The notes below the pieces were generated by a model. The model searched no databases, had not been told where the DNA came from, and saw only the letters and a program-made list of their open reading frames with translations. A stretch of DNA of 64,000 nt from Methylobacterium sp. Leaf125. GTDB taxonomy: Bacteria; Pseudomonadota; Alphaproteobacteria; Rhizobiales; Beijerinckiaceae. Of this stretch, positions 30,425 to 39,879 are shown piece after piece. The translations under genes and the position numbers were made by a program. Position 1 is the first letter of the stretch. Each line of letters starts with the position of its first letter. The DNA is taken from contig NZ_LMNU01000012.1 of the NCBI RefSeq assembly GCF_001423085.1, positions 63,091-127,090 on the forward strand. The letters are read 5' to 3'.

Positions 30425-32191
30425 ATGCCGAACACACGTCGCCGCGGCCTCGCCGCGCTCCTCCTCGCCAGCCTGCCCGGTGCGGCCTTGGCGGCCGACG
30501 ACTGGCCGATGTTCGGGCGTGACCACACCAACCAGCACTTCTCGCCGCTCACGACGATCGACCGGGCCAACGTGAAGGCGCTGCGTCCGGCCTGGATCTT
30601 CCAGACCGGCATCACCGGCTATTTCCAGGCGGAGCCCGTGATGGTGGACGGGACGCTCTACGTCTCGACCACCCAGAATCACGTCGCCGCCCTCGATGCC
30701 CGCAGCGGACGGGTCCTGTGGACCTACACCCACAAGGCGCGGACGGAGAAGATCTTCGGGCCGCCCTCGAACCGGGGCGTGGCCGTCTCCGGCGGTAAGG
30801 TCTTCGAGGCGACCATGGACGGTCGGATCATCGCCCTCGACGCCGCTACCGGAAAGGTCTTGTGGGACCATGAGGCGGTGCGCCCCGAGGAGGGGGAATC
30901 CGAGACCGCCTCGGCCCTGGCGGACACGCTCGGGGCCGGCACGGTCCAGGGGTCGAGCCGTCTCGGTTTCAAGATGCCGCCCCTGGTCGCCGACGGCCTC
31001 GTCATCGTGGGCGTCGCCGGCGCCGGCTACGGCCTGCACGTGGAGGACGCCAAGGGCGGCCTCGACGGTGGCGCGGTGGTGGGGATCGAGGGCGGCTATG
31101 GCCGCCGCGGCTGGCTCGCGGCCTACGACGCCGCCACGGGAGCCGAGCGCTGGCGCTGGTACGTGACCAAGGCCGACGGCTGGGAGGGGGACTTCGCGGC
31201 GACCACGTCGGACGGCGTGCCGCTGCACCGGGACATTGCCGCCGAGAAGGCCGCGGCCCCGGCGCATCCCGAGGCTTGGCGGGTCGGGGGAGGCTCGCTC
31301 TGGATGACACCGGCCTACGACCGGGATCTCGGGCTGATCTACGTCGGCACCGGCAATCCGGCGCCACAGAATTTCGGCCTCTCGCGCCCGGGCGACAACC
31401 TCTACACCATGAGTCTCGTCGCCCTCGATGTCCGCACCGGACAGCTGCGCTGGTACTATCAGCAGGTCCCGCACGACGAGTGGGGCTACGACGTGGCGAG
31501 CCCGCCCTTCCTTCTCGACCAGCCGACGCCGCAGGGCCCGGTCAAGGCCGTGGCGCAGGGCTCGAAGACCGGCTGGCTCTACGTCCACGATCGCACCACG
31601 GGGAAGCTCCTGGCGAAGTCCGAGCCGCTGATCACGCAGAAGAACCTCTACGCGCCGCCGACCGAGGCCGGCACGGTCGTCAGCCCCGGTCCGCTCGGGG
31701 CGATCTCCTGGCATCCGGTGGCTTATGATGCGCACCGGGGAACCGCCTTCGCCCAAGTCCGGCACGGGGCGACGACCTACGTGGTTCGAACGGTGCCCGC
31801 CTCCGGCGACCGCCCGGCGATCCGCTACACCGAAACCACGGAGGCCAAGGGCGAGCCGAGCTTCAGCACCTTGACGGCGGTGGACCTTGCCAAGGGCGGC
31901 GCGATCAAGTGGACGATGAAGGGCGGCAGCCGGCTCTCCGGTGGGACGCTGGCCACCGCCTCGAACCTCGTGTTCTCCGGGGAGGAGGATGGCCATCTCG
32001 ATGCCCACGATGCCGAGACGGGCGCGATCCTGTGGCGCTTCCAGTGCGGCGCCGGCATCGGCGGGCCGCCGATCACCTACGCCCTCGACGGCAAGCAATA
32101 CGTCGCGGTGGCGGCTGGCGGCGCCTCCTTCACGAAGGGTTCCGGCTTCGGCACCGGCGACGCCCTTGTGGTCTTCACGCTACCCGATTGA
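30425..32191 (+). CDS. PQQ-binding-like beta-propeller dehydrogenase, periplasmic
   Basis: A 588-residue protein with a cleavable signal peptide (LAALLLASLPGAALA) and the eight-bladed quinoprotein alcohol dehydrogenase propeller, whose W-motifs appear as DARSGRVLW, DAATGKVLW, DAATGAERW, DVRTGQLRW and DAETGAILW. The catalytic Asp equivalent of methanol dehydrogenase is present (Asp335 in LVALDVRTG), and PHDEWGYD is conserved. Two usual features are missing. The vicinal Cys-Cys that lies over PQQ is replaced in the segment EKIFGPPSNRGVAV. The extra Asp that binds lanthanides in XoxF is Arg337. It may oxidise an alcohol or aldehyde with PQQ and calcium; substrate unknown. There is no cytochrome domain. 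Confidence 0.85.
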   Translation: MPNTRRRGLAALLLASLPGAALAADDWPMFGRDHTNQHFSPLTTIDRANVKALRPAWIFQTGITGYFQAEPVMVDGTLYVSTTQNHVAALDARSGRVLWTYTHKARTEKIFGPPSNRGVAVSGGKVFEATMDGRIIALDAATGKVLWDHEAVRPEEGESETASALADTLGAGTVQGSSRLGFKMPPLVADGLVIVGVAGAGYGLHVEDAKGGLDGGAVVGIEGGYGRRGWLAAYDAATGAERWRWYVTKADGWEGDFAATTSDGVPLHRDIAAEKAAAPAHPEAWRVGGGSLWMTPAYDRDLGLIYVGTGNPAPQNFGLSRPGDNLYTMSLVALDVRTGQLRWYYQQVPHDEWGYDVASPPFLLDQPTPQGPVKAVAQGSKTGWLYVHDRTTGKLLAKSEPLITQKNLYAPPTEAGTVVSPGPLGAISWHPVAYDAHRGTAFAQVRHGATTYVVRTVPASGDRPAIRYTETTEAKGEPSFSTLTAVDLAKGGAIKWTMKGGSRLSGGTLATASNLVFSGEEDGHLDAHDAETGAILWRFQCGAGIGGPPITYALDGKQYVAVAAGGASFTKGSGFGTGDALVVFTLPD

Positions 32192-32285
32192 GGATCTGGC
32201 CGCCCCATGGCCGATGTGACATGAGGGCGCGGTCGGCGCACGGCTTGCGTGTGTTCGCCCCGTGCAACCAGAGACCGTGCTCCTC

Positions 32286-32708
32286 ATGACGACCGACACC
32301 CCGGCACCGCGCCAGCCCGATGACCGCGGCCCACCCGTGGTCCGCACCATCGCGATGCCCGCCGACACCAACCCGGCCGGCGACATCTTCGGCGGATGGC
32401 TGATGGGCCAGATGGACCTCGCGGCCGGCAACATCGCCGCCCGGCGCTCCCGGGGGCGCTGCGCCACGATCTCGGTGGAGGCCATGACCTTCCACCGGCC
32501 CGTCATCGTCGGAGACGAGGTGAGCATCTACGCCTGGATCGTGCGCGTCGGGCGCACCTCCATGGGCATCCAGGTCGAGGTCTGGCGCCGGGAGCGCGAG
32601 GGCGAGGAGACCATGAAGGTCACCGAGGGGCTCTTCACCTTCGTGGCGATCGGACCGGACCGCCGGCCCCGGGTGATCCCGGCGGAGATCGAGACCGCCG
32701 GGGCGTGA
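32286..32708 (+). CDS. Acyl-CoA thioesterase (YciA-like hotdog)
   Basis: About 140 residues with a single hotdog domain. IAMPADTNPAGDIFGGWLMG carries the catalytic Asp and the long helix, MTFHRPVIVGDEVSIYA the second strand set, and FTFVAIGPDRRPRVIP the end. YciA-type enzymes hydrolyse short to long acyl-CoA. ATG at 32286 is used; a GTG start at 32262 is possible. Its TGA stop overlaps the GTG start of the next gene (GTGA), which implies coupled translation with the xylanase gene. Confidence 0.88.
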   Translation: MTTDTPAPRQPDDRGPPVVRTIAMPADTNPAGDIFGGWLMGQMDLAAGNIAARRSRGRCATISVEAMTFHRPVIVGDEVSIYAWIVRVGRTSMGIQVEVWRREREGEETMKVTEGLFTFVAIGPDRRPRVIPAEIETAGA

Positions 32709-33859
32709 TCCGTCCGGGTCCCTCACGCCGGGCCATGCTCGGCGGCGCTCTCTGCCTCGCCGGGGATCACGGCCTCGGTGCAGCGCCGGGCTTCGCGGCA
32801 GCGCCGTCCTGGTCGGCCGACAGCCTCCAGGCCGCGGCCGCGCGCAAGGGGGTCGCCTATGGCTCGGCGGTGAACGGCGTGACCCTGCGCCAGGACCCCG
32901 CCTACGGGCGGGCCCTGGCGCGGGAGGCCGGCCTCCTCGTGTCCGAGAACGCGATGAAGCTGACCTATGCCTGGCGTGCACCGGAAGCCCTCGATTTCAC
33001 CTACGCGGACGAGGTCGTGGCCTTCGCGGAGGGAAACCGCCAGCGCCTGCGCGGCCACACCCTGGTCTGGCACGAGGGCCTGCCGGCCTGGATCGAGGCC
33101 CGGCTCGCCGCCGGGGAAGGCGAAGCCTTCCTGCGCCGCTGGATCGGCGCCATGGCGGGGCGGTACCGGAGCCGAATCGAGGCCTGGGACGTCGTCAACG
33201 AGATCTGCGGACCGCAGGACGGTCGTGCGGACGGGCTGCGGCGCACCCCGTGGCTCGCGGGCCTGGGCCCCGGCTACGTCGATCTCGCCTTCCGCATCCA
33301 GCACGCGGTCGCGCCGGACGCGGCCGGGGTCTGGAACGAGAACGACCTCGAGCTCGACGCGGACTGGATCGACCAGCGCCGTACGATGGTGCTGCGGACC
33401 CTGGAGGGAATGCGCCGCCGGGGCGTGCCGATCCGCCGGCTCGGCCTGCAGGGGCACCTCTACGCCAAGCACCCGCTGAACCAGGACAAGCTCCGCCGCT
33501 TCCTGAAGGAGGTCGCCGCCCTCGGGCTCGCCATCGAGGTCACGGAATTCGACGTCAACGACCGGACCTATCCCGCCGACCTCGGCGCCCGCGACCGGGC
33601 GGTGTCCGACCTCGCGCGCTGCTTCCTCGACGTGGTGCTGGACGAGCCGGCCGTGCTCAACGTGCTCAGCTGGGACATCACCAACCGGAACACCTGGCTC
33701 AACACCAATCCCGAGCGCCGGCGCGCCGACGGTTTGGTTCAGCGCGCCCTGCCGCTGGACGAGCACTTGGCGCGCACACCACTGTGGTCGGCGATGCACC
33801 GGGCCTTCGTCGATGCACCGGACCATCGCAAGGCGCGGGACGCCCTGCGCGGCGCGTGA
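32705..33859 (+). CDS. GH10 family endo-1,4-beta-xylanase, Tat-exported
   Basis: A 384-residue glycoside hydrolase family 10 protein. The N-terminus has a twin-arginine motif (SRRAML) and a hydrophobic stretch ending GFAAAP, so it should be exported folded by Tat. The barrel includes LRGHTLVWHEGLPAW, the acid/base in DVVNEI (Glu166) and the nucleophile in EVTEFDVND (Glu281), both intact. It should cleave xylan-type glucans in the periplasm or outside. The start GTG at 32705 overlaps the thioesterase stop by 4 bases. Such an enzyme fits a plant-associated life. Confidence 0.9.
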   Translation: MIRPGPSRRAMLGGALCLAGDHGLGAAPGFAAAPSWSADSLQAAAARKGVAYGSAVNGVTLRQDPAYGRALAREAGLLVSENAMKLTYAWRAPEALDFTYADEVVAFAEGNRQRLRGHTLVWHEGLPAWIEARLAAGEGEAFLRRWIGAMAGRYRSRIEAWDVVNEICGPQDGRADGLRRTPWLAGLGPGYVDLAFRIQHAVAPDAAGVWNENDLELDADWIDQRRTMVLRTLEGMRRRGVPIRRLGLQGHLYAKHPLNQDKLRRFLKEVAALGLAIEVTEFDVNDRTYPADLGARDRAVSDLARCFLDVVLDEPAVLNVLSWDITNRNTWLNTNPERRRADGLVQRALPLDEHLARTPLWSAMHRAFVDAPDHRKARDALRGA

Positions 33860-33863
33860 GCCC

Positions 33864-34772
33864 CTAGCGGGGAACCATCCGCGCCTGCTGCGGCCGCTCG
33901 CCGGCCTGCTGGCGCAGGAAGGCCGCCATCTCGGCAAGCACGGGAGCCTTGGAGCGGAAGGTCACGGAGAGCGCCAGCAGGGTGTCGGCATGGTCGAGGC
34001 CGGCATAGATCCGCTCCTGCACCGGCACGCGGGCGGTGCGCAGGCGCGCGGCGAGGCTGCGGGTGTTGGAGGGGCGCACGGTGGTGTCGCCGTCGCCCGA
34101 GGCGAGGAAGGCCGGCGGTGAGTGCGTGCCCGCGAAGGTGATGGGCTGGGTCGCCGCCTTGTCGGGGGCCTCCCCGAACAGTTCCGTGGCGGTGCCGGCA
34201 TCGAGGGGCAGGAAGTCGTAGGGGCCGGACAGGCCGGCCACCGCCCGGATCACCCGCGGATCGACGCCGGCCCGACGCAGATAGGTCGGGTTGAGCCCGA
34301 GCATCACGGCATTGTAGGCGCCGGCCGAGTGCCCGGCGAGGACGATTCGGCTCGGGTCGCCGCCATAGGCTGCGATGTTCTGCTCGACCCAGGCCAGGGC
34401 CTGCGCTCCGTCGTCGAGCAAGTCCGGGAAGCGGACCTCCGGGTAGAGCCGGTAATCCGGCAGCACCGTCACGAATCCCTGCGCCGCGAGGGCCTGTCCG
34501 ACGAAGGCGTAATCCTCCTTCGCGCCGTTCTTCCAGGAACCGCCATAGAAGAACACCAGCACGGGGGCGCCGGCCGAGCCGGCCACGGGCGTGAAGACGT
34601 CGAGGCGCTGGCGCGGATGGCTGCCGAACGCGGCGTCCTTGAGGCTGAGTCGCCCGCCCTGGTCGCGGGGACCGATCGCGTCGAAGAAGGCGAGGGGGGA
34701 GCAGGCCGTGATGCCGAGCGCAACGAGCGCGAGTCCGGCGAGGCTGGCAAGGACGGCGAGAACCCGGGTCAT
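33864..34772 (-). CDS. Alpha/beta hydrolase (carboxylesterase) lipoprotein
   Basis: A 302-residue protein with a lipoprotein signal (LVALGITAC, lipobox Cys24). The esterase fold has the oxyanion-hole motif VFFYGGSWKNG, YRLYPEVRFPDLLDDG and the nucleophile elbow IVLAGHSAGAYNA. The likely Asp is in SPPAFLASGDGDTTV and the His in GLDHAD. This is the BD-FAE/HSL-like group that deacylates small esters or acylated sugars. It converges on the xylanase gene with 4 bases between the stop codons; a role in removing acetyl groups from xylan is possible but not shown. Confidence 0.87.
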   Translation of the reverse strand: MTRVLAVLASLAGLALVALGITACSPLAFFDAIGPRDQGGRLSLKDAAFGSHPRQRLDVFTPVAGSAGAPVLVFFYGGSWKNGAKEDYAFVGQALAAQGFVTVLPDYRLYPEVRFPDLLDDGAQALAWVEQNIAAYGGDPSRIVLAGHSAGAYNAVMLGLNPTYLRRAGVDPRVIRAVAGLSGPYDFLPLDAGTATELFGEAPDKAATQPITFAGTHSPPAFLASGDGDTTVRPSNTRSLAARLRTARVPVQERIYAGLDHADTLLALSVTFRSKAPVLAEMAAFLRQQAGERPQQARMVPR

Positions 34773-34883
34773 GCATCTCTCTGTTGGGGGGCGAACCCCC
34801 TGTGACAGGGCTGGCGCGGCGGATTCATGGCGCGCATTCGATTCTCGGCGCGATGCGGAGTCGCAAGTCCGACCGCGTTCCGA

Positions 34884-35852
34884 TCAGGTTCTGAGGACGA
34901 GGCAGGCGCCGCCGACCTGGCGGATACGCCCGCACAGGCCATCGGCGGCCTCGCGGCTCTGGGCCGGGATGCGGATGCGGTAGAAGGCGCGGGTGCCGCG
35001 GCTGCGCAGGCGGGTGCCGATGATCATCGGACGAACATCGCCGATTACGCTTGTGTAGAGCTTCCGTGTCCGCGCGAAGCTCTGCAGTGCCAAGGATTTC
35101 GAGAAGTTTCCGGCGAGCTGGATACCCCAGGGCGCTGCCGGTCCCTCGTTTCCGCCGAGGGCGAACCGGTCGCCGCGCGACGGAATGCGCAGGGCCGCCG
35201 TCACCTTGAGGCAGCTGGACTCGGATTCCACCTTTGGCTCCACGGCCTGGCCCTCGGAAGTCTTCGCTTCGGCGTCCTTGGACTCCGGGTTCTTGGTCGA
35301 ACCCGCCTTGGCCGACGGCGCGTCGCCCTCCGGCATCTCGATCGCCGCGCCGGGGCGCCAGGCCTCCGCGGGCGAGCCGGTGATCGCCAGGACGTAGTTC
35401 CGGGTCTCGGTCGGCAGACCCCCGGTGCCGGCGAGCCAGGCGGAGACCCGGCCCGGCCCGCCATTGTAGGCCGCCGCTGCCAGCCCGAGATTGCCGAATT
35501 GCCGGTTGAGGTCGGCGAGCAGGTGGGCCGCGTGCGGGATCGCCTGCTCGGGGTCGAACGGATCGGTCAGGCCGCGCTCCCGCGCCGTACCCGGCATGAA
35601 CTGCGCGACGCCCTGTGCGCCCACGGGGCTCACGGCGGTGACGCGAAAGGCGCTCTCCCGCCAGATCAGGCGCGTCAGGAACGGCACCGGCAGGCCGCGG
35701 GCCTTCGCCGAGCCCTCGATCAGACGGCAGAGGGCCTGCTCGACCGTCTCGGTCGCGCCCTCGGCGGCCGCGCGGGCCGATCCTGAGGTGAAGGCGCCGA
35801 CTAGGAGGAGCGCGAGCAGGGCGGCGGAGAAACGGCGAAAGAGCGAGATCAC
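34884..35852 (-). CDS. Lytic transglycosylase with C-terminal SPOR-like domain
   Basis: A 322-residue exported protein. After a signal peptide (ALLALLLVGAFTSGSARA), residues about 50-155 form a SLT domain: LIWRESAFRVTAVSPVGAQG with the catalytic Glu, VAQFMPGTA, and AAYNGGPGRVSAW. An acidic/lysine linker (about 175-210) precedes a C-terminal domain of about 80 residues ending CGRIRQVGGACLVLRT, similar to SPOR-type peptidoglycan-binding domains. It should cut the glycan strand to make anhydromuropeptides, with SPOR directing it to denuded septal glycan. It is divergent from the ABC transporter gene. Confidence 0.85.
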   Translation of the reverse strand: MISLFRRFSAALLALLLVGAFTSGSARAAAEGATETVEQALCRLIEGSAKARGLPVPFLTRLIWRESAFRVTAVSPVGAQGVAQFMPGTARERGLTDPFDPEQAIPHAAHLLADLNRQFGNLGLAAAAYNGGPGRVSAWLAGTGGLPTETRNYVLAITGSPAEAWRPGAAIEMPEGDAPSAKAGSTKNPESKDAEAKTSEGQAVEPKVESESSCLKVTAALRIPSRGDRFALGGNEGPAAPWGIQLAGNFSKSLALQSFARTRKLYTSVIGDVRPMIIGTRLRSRGTRAFYRIRIPAQSREAADGLCGRIRQVGGACLVLRT

Positions 35853-35990
35853 GGTCGGGTTGTAGAGCGTGTGCGCCGACGATCAATTACAAACGCCCCC
35901 GACCGCGTCGCATCCGCGTTCGCCGATCCAGCAGGCCCACGCTATAACGCTCAGGGTTGCGACCTCCGCCCCGCTGCAGAACAGGCCTCG

Positions 35991-37619
35991 ATGCCCGAAA
36001 CGCTCCTCGACGTTCAGGACCTGTCGGTCGCCTTCCGCTTGCGGGAGCGCGAGACCCGCGCCGTGGACCGCGTGAGCTTCACCATCACGGCCGGCGAGAC
36101 GCTGGCCCTCGTCGGGGAATCCGGCTCGGGCAAGTCGGTGACCGCTCTCTCGATCCTGCGACTCCTCGACGGCAGTGCCACCCATCCGGGTGGCCGCATC
36201 CTGTTCAAGGGCGAGGACCTGCTGACCCTGCCAGAGAAGCGGCTCCGTGGCATCCGTGGCGCCGACATCACCATGGTATTTCAGGAGCCGATGACCTCCC
36301 TGAACCCGCTCCACGCGATCCAGCGGCAGATCGGCGAGGTGCTGGAGGTGCATCGCGGCCTCTCCGGCCGCAAGGCGCGCGCCCGCATCCTCGAACTGCT
36401 CGAACTCGTCGGGCTGCGCGACGCCGAACGGCGCCTCAACGCCTATCCGCACGAGCTCTCGGGCGGACAGCGCCAGCGCGTGATGATCGCCATGGCGCTC
36501 GCCTGCGAGCCGGACCTGCTGGTGGCCGACGAGCCGACCACCGCCCTCGACGTCACGGTGCAGGCCCAGATCCTCACCTTGCTGGCCGACCTGCAGAAGC
36601 GCCTCGGCATGGCGATGCTGTTCATCACCCACGACCTCGGCATCGTGCAGCGCATCGCCGACAACGTCTGCGTGATGCTTGCCGGTCGCGTGGTCGAGGC
36701 CGGCCCGGTCGCCGAGATCTTCGCCCGGCCGCAGCACGACTACACCCGCCGTCTCCTCGCCTCGGAGCCGAAGGGCCGGGCCAACCCGGTGCCGGCCGAC
36801 GCCGCCCCCCTGCTGGAGGCCGGCCCGCTCAAGGTCTGGTTTCCGATCCGCGAAGGCCTGCTGCGCCGGACCACCAGCCACGTGAAGGCGGTGGACGGGG
36901 TGTCGCTTCGGGTCCGGGCCGGGGAAACCGTCGGGGTCGTCGGCGAATCCGGTTCGGGCAAGACCACGCTCGGCCTGGCGCTCCTGCGCCTCACCGGCTG
37001 CGAGGGCCCGATCGTGTTCCTCGGTCGCTCCATCGCCGGCCTGCCGCCCGCCGCCATGCGTCCGATCCGGCGTGACATGCAGGTGGTCTTCCAGGACCCC
37101 TACGGCTCGCTCTCGCCGCGAATGACGGTGGCGGACATCGTCGCCGAGGGTTTGGTGGTCCAGGGGGCGGTGAGGACGCGGGCCGAGCGGCAGGCGGTGG
37201 TCGCCAAGGCGCTCGGCGATGTCGGGCTCGATCCGGCGACCATGAACCGGTACCCGCACGAATTCTCCGGCGGGCAGCGGCAGCGCATCGCGATCGCGCG
37301 CGCCATCGTGCTCAAGCCGAAATTCGTCGTGCTGGACGAGCCGACCTCGGCCCTCGACCGCTCTGTCCAGGCCCAGATCGTCACCCTCCTGCGCGACCTC
37401 CAGCGCGAGCGTGGGCTCGCCTACCTGTTCATCAGCCACGACCTGAAGGTGGTGCGAGCTCTGGCGAACTACGTGCTGGTGATGCAGAACGGCCAGGTCG
37501 TCGAGGAGGGGCCGGCCGAGGACATCTTCGCCGCGCCGAAGACCGCCTACACCCAGGCGCTGTTCGCCGCCGCCTTCGATCTCCAGAGCGACACCGTCGC
37601 CGATCCGATTCCGGCCTGA
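35991..37619 (+). CDS. Double-ATPase ABC transporter protein for peptides/nickel (DppDF/YejF type)
   Basis: A 542-residue protein made of two complete ABC ATPases in tandem. The first has Walker [11 protein letters not shown], signature LSGGQRQRV and Walker B LLVADEPT; the second has [19 protein letters not shown] and FVVLDEPT. Each has the oligopeptide/dipeptide-family C-terminal extension ([21 protein letters not shown]). It would drive import of peptides, or a related solute such as glutathione or murein peptides. No permease or binding-protein genes are adjacent, so its membrane partners must be encoded elsewhere. ATG at 35991 begins the domain; a longer frame to 35871 is not used. Confidence 0.92.
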   Translation: MPETLLDVQDLSVAFRLRERETRAVDRVSFTITAGETLALVGESGSGKSVTALSILRLLDGSATHPGGRILFKGEDLLTLPEKRLRGIRGADITMVFQEPMTSLNPLHAIQRQIGEVLEVHRGLSGRKARARILELLELVGLRDAERRLNAYPHELSGGQRQRVMIAMALACEPDLLVADEPTTALDVTVQAQILTLLADLQKRLGMAMLFITHDLGIVQRIADNVCVMLAGRVVEAGPVAEIFARPQHDYTRRLLASEPKGRANPVPADAAPLLEAGPLKVWFPIREGLLRRTTSHVKAVDGVSLRVRAGETVGVVGESGSGKTTLGLALLRLTGCEGPIVFLGRSIAGLPPAAMRPIRRDMQVVFQDPYGSLSPRMTVADIVAEGLVVQGAVRTRAERQAVVAKALGDVGLDPATMNRYPHEFSGGQRQRIAIARAIVLKPKFVVLDEPTSALDRSVQAQIVTLLRDLQRERGLAYLFISHDLKVVRALANYVLVMQNGQVVEEGPAEDIFAAPKTAYTQALFAAAFDLQSDTVADPIPA

Positions 37620-37630
37620 AGGGGACGGGC

Positions 37631-38851
37631 ATGCCGCGCGCCTTCCTCATCGTCCTGGATTCCGTCGGCATCGGCGGCGCGCCGGATGCCGATCGCTACG
37701 GCGATGCCGGGTCCGACACCCTCGGTCACATCGCCCGCGCCTGCGCCGAGGGGCGCGGCGACCGGGCGGGCCTGCGGCACGGCCCCCTGGCGCTCCCGAA
37801 CCTGACCCGCCTCGGCCTCGGCCTGGCAGCGCAGGGCGCCACCGGCGCGGTGCCGCCGGGCCTCGAGGCGGTGAGCGACCCGACGGGCGCCTACGGCCAC
37901 GCGGTGGAGGTGGCCGCCGGCAAGGACACGCCCTCGGGTCATTGGGAGATTACCGGCGTGCCGGTCCGCGAGCCCTGGGGCTACTTCCCCGTCGCGGTCC
38001 CGACCTTCCCGGCCGCGTTGACGGAGGCGCTGATCGCGCAAGCCGGCCTGCCCGGCATCCTCGGCAACTGCCATGCCGCCGGGGTGGCGATCATCGACGG
38101 CCTCGGCGCCGAGCACGTCCGGACCGGCATGCCCATCTGCTACACCTCCGCCGACAGCGTGTTCCAGATCGCGGCACACGAGGAAAGTTTCGGGTTGGAG
38201 CGGCTCTACGCCACCTGCCGGATCGCCCGCGACCTCTGCGACGCCTATCGGGTCGGCCGCGTCATCGCCCGCCCCTTCGTCGGCGGCGCGCAGGGGGGAT
38301 TCCGGCGCACCGCCAACCGCAAGGACTACGCGGTCGAACCGCCCGGCCGGACGCTCCTGGACGTGCTCCAGGCCTCGGGACGGAGCGTCGTCAGCGTCGG
38401 CAAGATCGGCGACATCTTCGCCCATCGGGCGACCGGGCAGGAGATCAAGCCCGGCAGCAACGCCGCCTGCCTTGACGCCGCGCTGACAGCCTTCTCGGCG
38501 TTGCCGGAGGGCGGCCTCGTCTTCCTCAACCTCGTCGATTTCGACACCGAGTACGGCCACCGCCGGGACGTGCCCGGTTACGCCGCCGAACTCGAGCGCT
38601 TCGACGCCCGGCTGCCCGAAATCCACGCCGTCCTGCGTCCCGGCGACCTCTGCATCATCACCGCGGACCACGGCAACGATCCGACCTGGGGCGGAACCGA
38701 GCACACCCGGGAACAGGTTCCCGTGCTGGCCTTCGGCCCCGGCATCACGCCGGGATCGATCGGTCGACGCGAAACCTTCGCCGATCTGGGCGCGACCCTC
38801 GCACGGCATCTCGGAGTCGCACGCCTCGATGCGGGAACGAGCTGGAACTGA
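37631..38851 (+). CDS. deoB: Phosphopentomutase
   Basis: A 406-residue DeoB of the alkaline-phosphatase-like superfamily. The N-terminal metal motif is [16 protein letters not shown], and the central region has [13 protein letters not shown] with the phosphorylated Thr/Ser. [16 protein letters not shown] and [18 protein letters not shown] supply further metal ligands. It interconverts (deoxy)ribose 1- and 5-phosphates in nucleoside salvage. The upp gene for uracil salvage is 6 kb away rather than adjacent. It starts 12 bases after the ABC gene stop and may be co-transcribed. Confidence 0.96.
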   Translation: MPRAFLIVLDSVGIGGAPDADRYGDAGSDTLGHIARACAEGRGDRAGLRHGPLALPNLTRLGLGLAAQGATGAVPPGLEAVSDPTGAYGHAVEVAAGKDTPSGHWEITGVPVREPWGYFPVAVPTFPAALTEALIAQAGLPGILGNCHAAGVAIIDGLGAEHVRTGMPICYTSADSVFQIAAHEESFGLERLYATCRIARDLCDAYRVGRVIARPFVGGAQGGFRRTANRKDYAVEPPGRTLLDVLQASGRSVVSVGKIGDIFAHRATGQEIKPGSNAACLDAALTAFSALPEGGLVFLNLVDFDTEYGHRRDVPGYAAELERFDARLPEIHAVLRPGDLCIITADHGNDPTWGGTEHTREQVPVLAFGPGITPGSIGRRETFADLGATLARHLGVARLDAGTSWN

Positions 38852-38869
38852 CGGACAAGGGGGATCATC

Positions 38870-39061
38870 ATGCGGGACGAGGACGACCGAGCCATCCGAC
38901 AGGCCATCGCGCACCGGGTCGGGGAGCCGTTGGACACGCTGTCGGTCGAGGATCTCGATGAGCGGATCCAGCTGCTGCGGTCCGAGATGGAGCGCCTGGA
39001 AGCCGCGCGCCATGCCAAGAAGGCGGCGCTGGAGCGGGCGGATTCCCTCTTCCGGCTCTAG
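38870..39061 (+). CDS. DUF1192 family small protein
   Basis: A 63-residue acidic-to-basic helical protein with the DUF1192 pattern: LSVEDLDERIQLLRSEMERL followed by a Lys-rich helix and ERADSLFR. The family is found in alphaproteobacteria and has no known function. A coiled-coil heptad pattern covers residues about 25-55. It follows deoB by 18 bases, so it is the last gene of that run. Confidence 0.85.
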   Translation: MRDEDDRAIRQAIAHRVGEPLDTLSVEDLDERIQLLRSEMERLEAARHAKKAALERADSLFRL

Positions 39062-39081
39062 AGTTTGTCGGGGATGGGTGG

Positions 39082-39260
39082 AGGCTGTGTAGAAAGGCTG
39101 AGGTCATTGCCGACTGTGGAAATATCTTCTTCCGAGCGGCTCCGGCAGCACCACAGACCCACCGTCTCCGGCTCGTGGACCGCCTTCCATGAGTCTGAGT
39201 AGGCGTTGCGTAGAAGCCTATTCTAGCCTCTCTGCCCGAGGCTGCATTTTCACACAGCCT
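39082..39260. mobile_element. Short element with IS1182-like terminal repeats (MITE-like)
   Basis: The 179-bp segment begins AGGCTGTGTAGAAA and ends TTTTCACACAGCCT; the ends are inverted repeats matching in 12 of 14 positions. The same repeat (AGGCTGTGTGAAAACG) ends the larger IS 620 bases away. It has no open frame of note inside. It is either a small non-autonomous element mobilised by such a transposase or the fused ends of a deleted IS. No target duplication was recognised. Confidence 0.5.
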
Positions 39261-39369
39261 GGACCCTTGTCGGACCTTCGGAGCGTCTGCTTCCAGTCAG
39301 CCTAACCGAACGGACGCAAGTGACCGGGGCAGGTCACTTGGAGTGGAAAGTTACCGGGTGTCCCTACTG

Positions 39370-39828
39370 CTATGATGATTGGGAAGTTGCCGCCTTAATT
39401 AAGCTGGCGAGGTCTTCCGGAAAGATTAGTTCAGCCGCGTTCTCGATATCTGCTACAGACCACCACCTAATTTCTCGCATTGCTGTTCGCTCAGAATCAG
39501 TCAAGGCATCAAGTCTTGGCGCAGATCGTTCGCATTTTCCCAGGAAAAAAATATCCGTGTTATCGACAAAAGCACTCTCATGCTCAAACTGAGACGCCAC
39601 GACATGAATGGGTCCTTCCAACGCAACTTCAAGATGAAGCTCTTCAATCAGCTCTCGCTGTGCAGCTTCAGCGTCCGTCTCGCCGTCCTCAACGCTACCT
39701 CCAGGGGTAGCCCAGAAGGTAAATGGTCCCGAGGTTCGCTGAACTTCAAATCGGATTAGAAGAACGTTATCAGTACTATCCAGAAGGATTGCACGGGCAG
39801 AGCGACGTTGGCGAATAACTTCCGACAT
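39370..39828 (-). CDS. NUDIX hydrolase
   Basis: A 152-residue protein with the Nudix box GX5EX7REUXEEXGU at residues 44-66: Gly44, Glu50, Arg58-Glu59 and Glu62-Glu63 are present, while the usual late Gly is His65. The core begins SARAILLDSTDNVLLIRFEV. Nudix enzymes hydrolyse nucleoside diphosphates linked to another group; the substrate here is unknown. Its GC content and codon use are visibly lower than those of its neighbours. It stands between two IS-type elements, which suggests recent transfer. Confidence 0.88.
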   Translation of the reverse strand: MSEVIRQRRSARAILLDSTDNVLLIRFEVQRTSGPFTFWATPGGSVEDGETDAEAAQRELIEELHLEVALEGPIHVVASQFEHESAFVDNTDIFFLGKCERSAPRLDALTDSERTAMREIRWWSVADIENAAELIFPEDLASLIKAATSQSS

Positions 39829-39879
39829 GCTTGCGTTCTGCCACGCGACCAGCGACCGGACAAGGTCCGTTAGAGGTGA

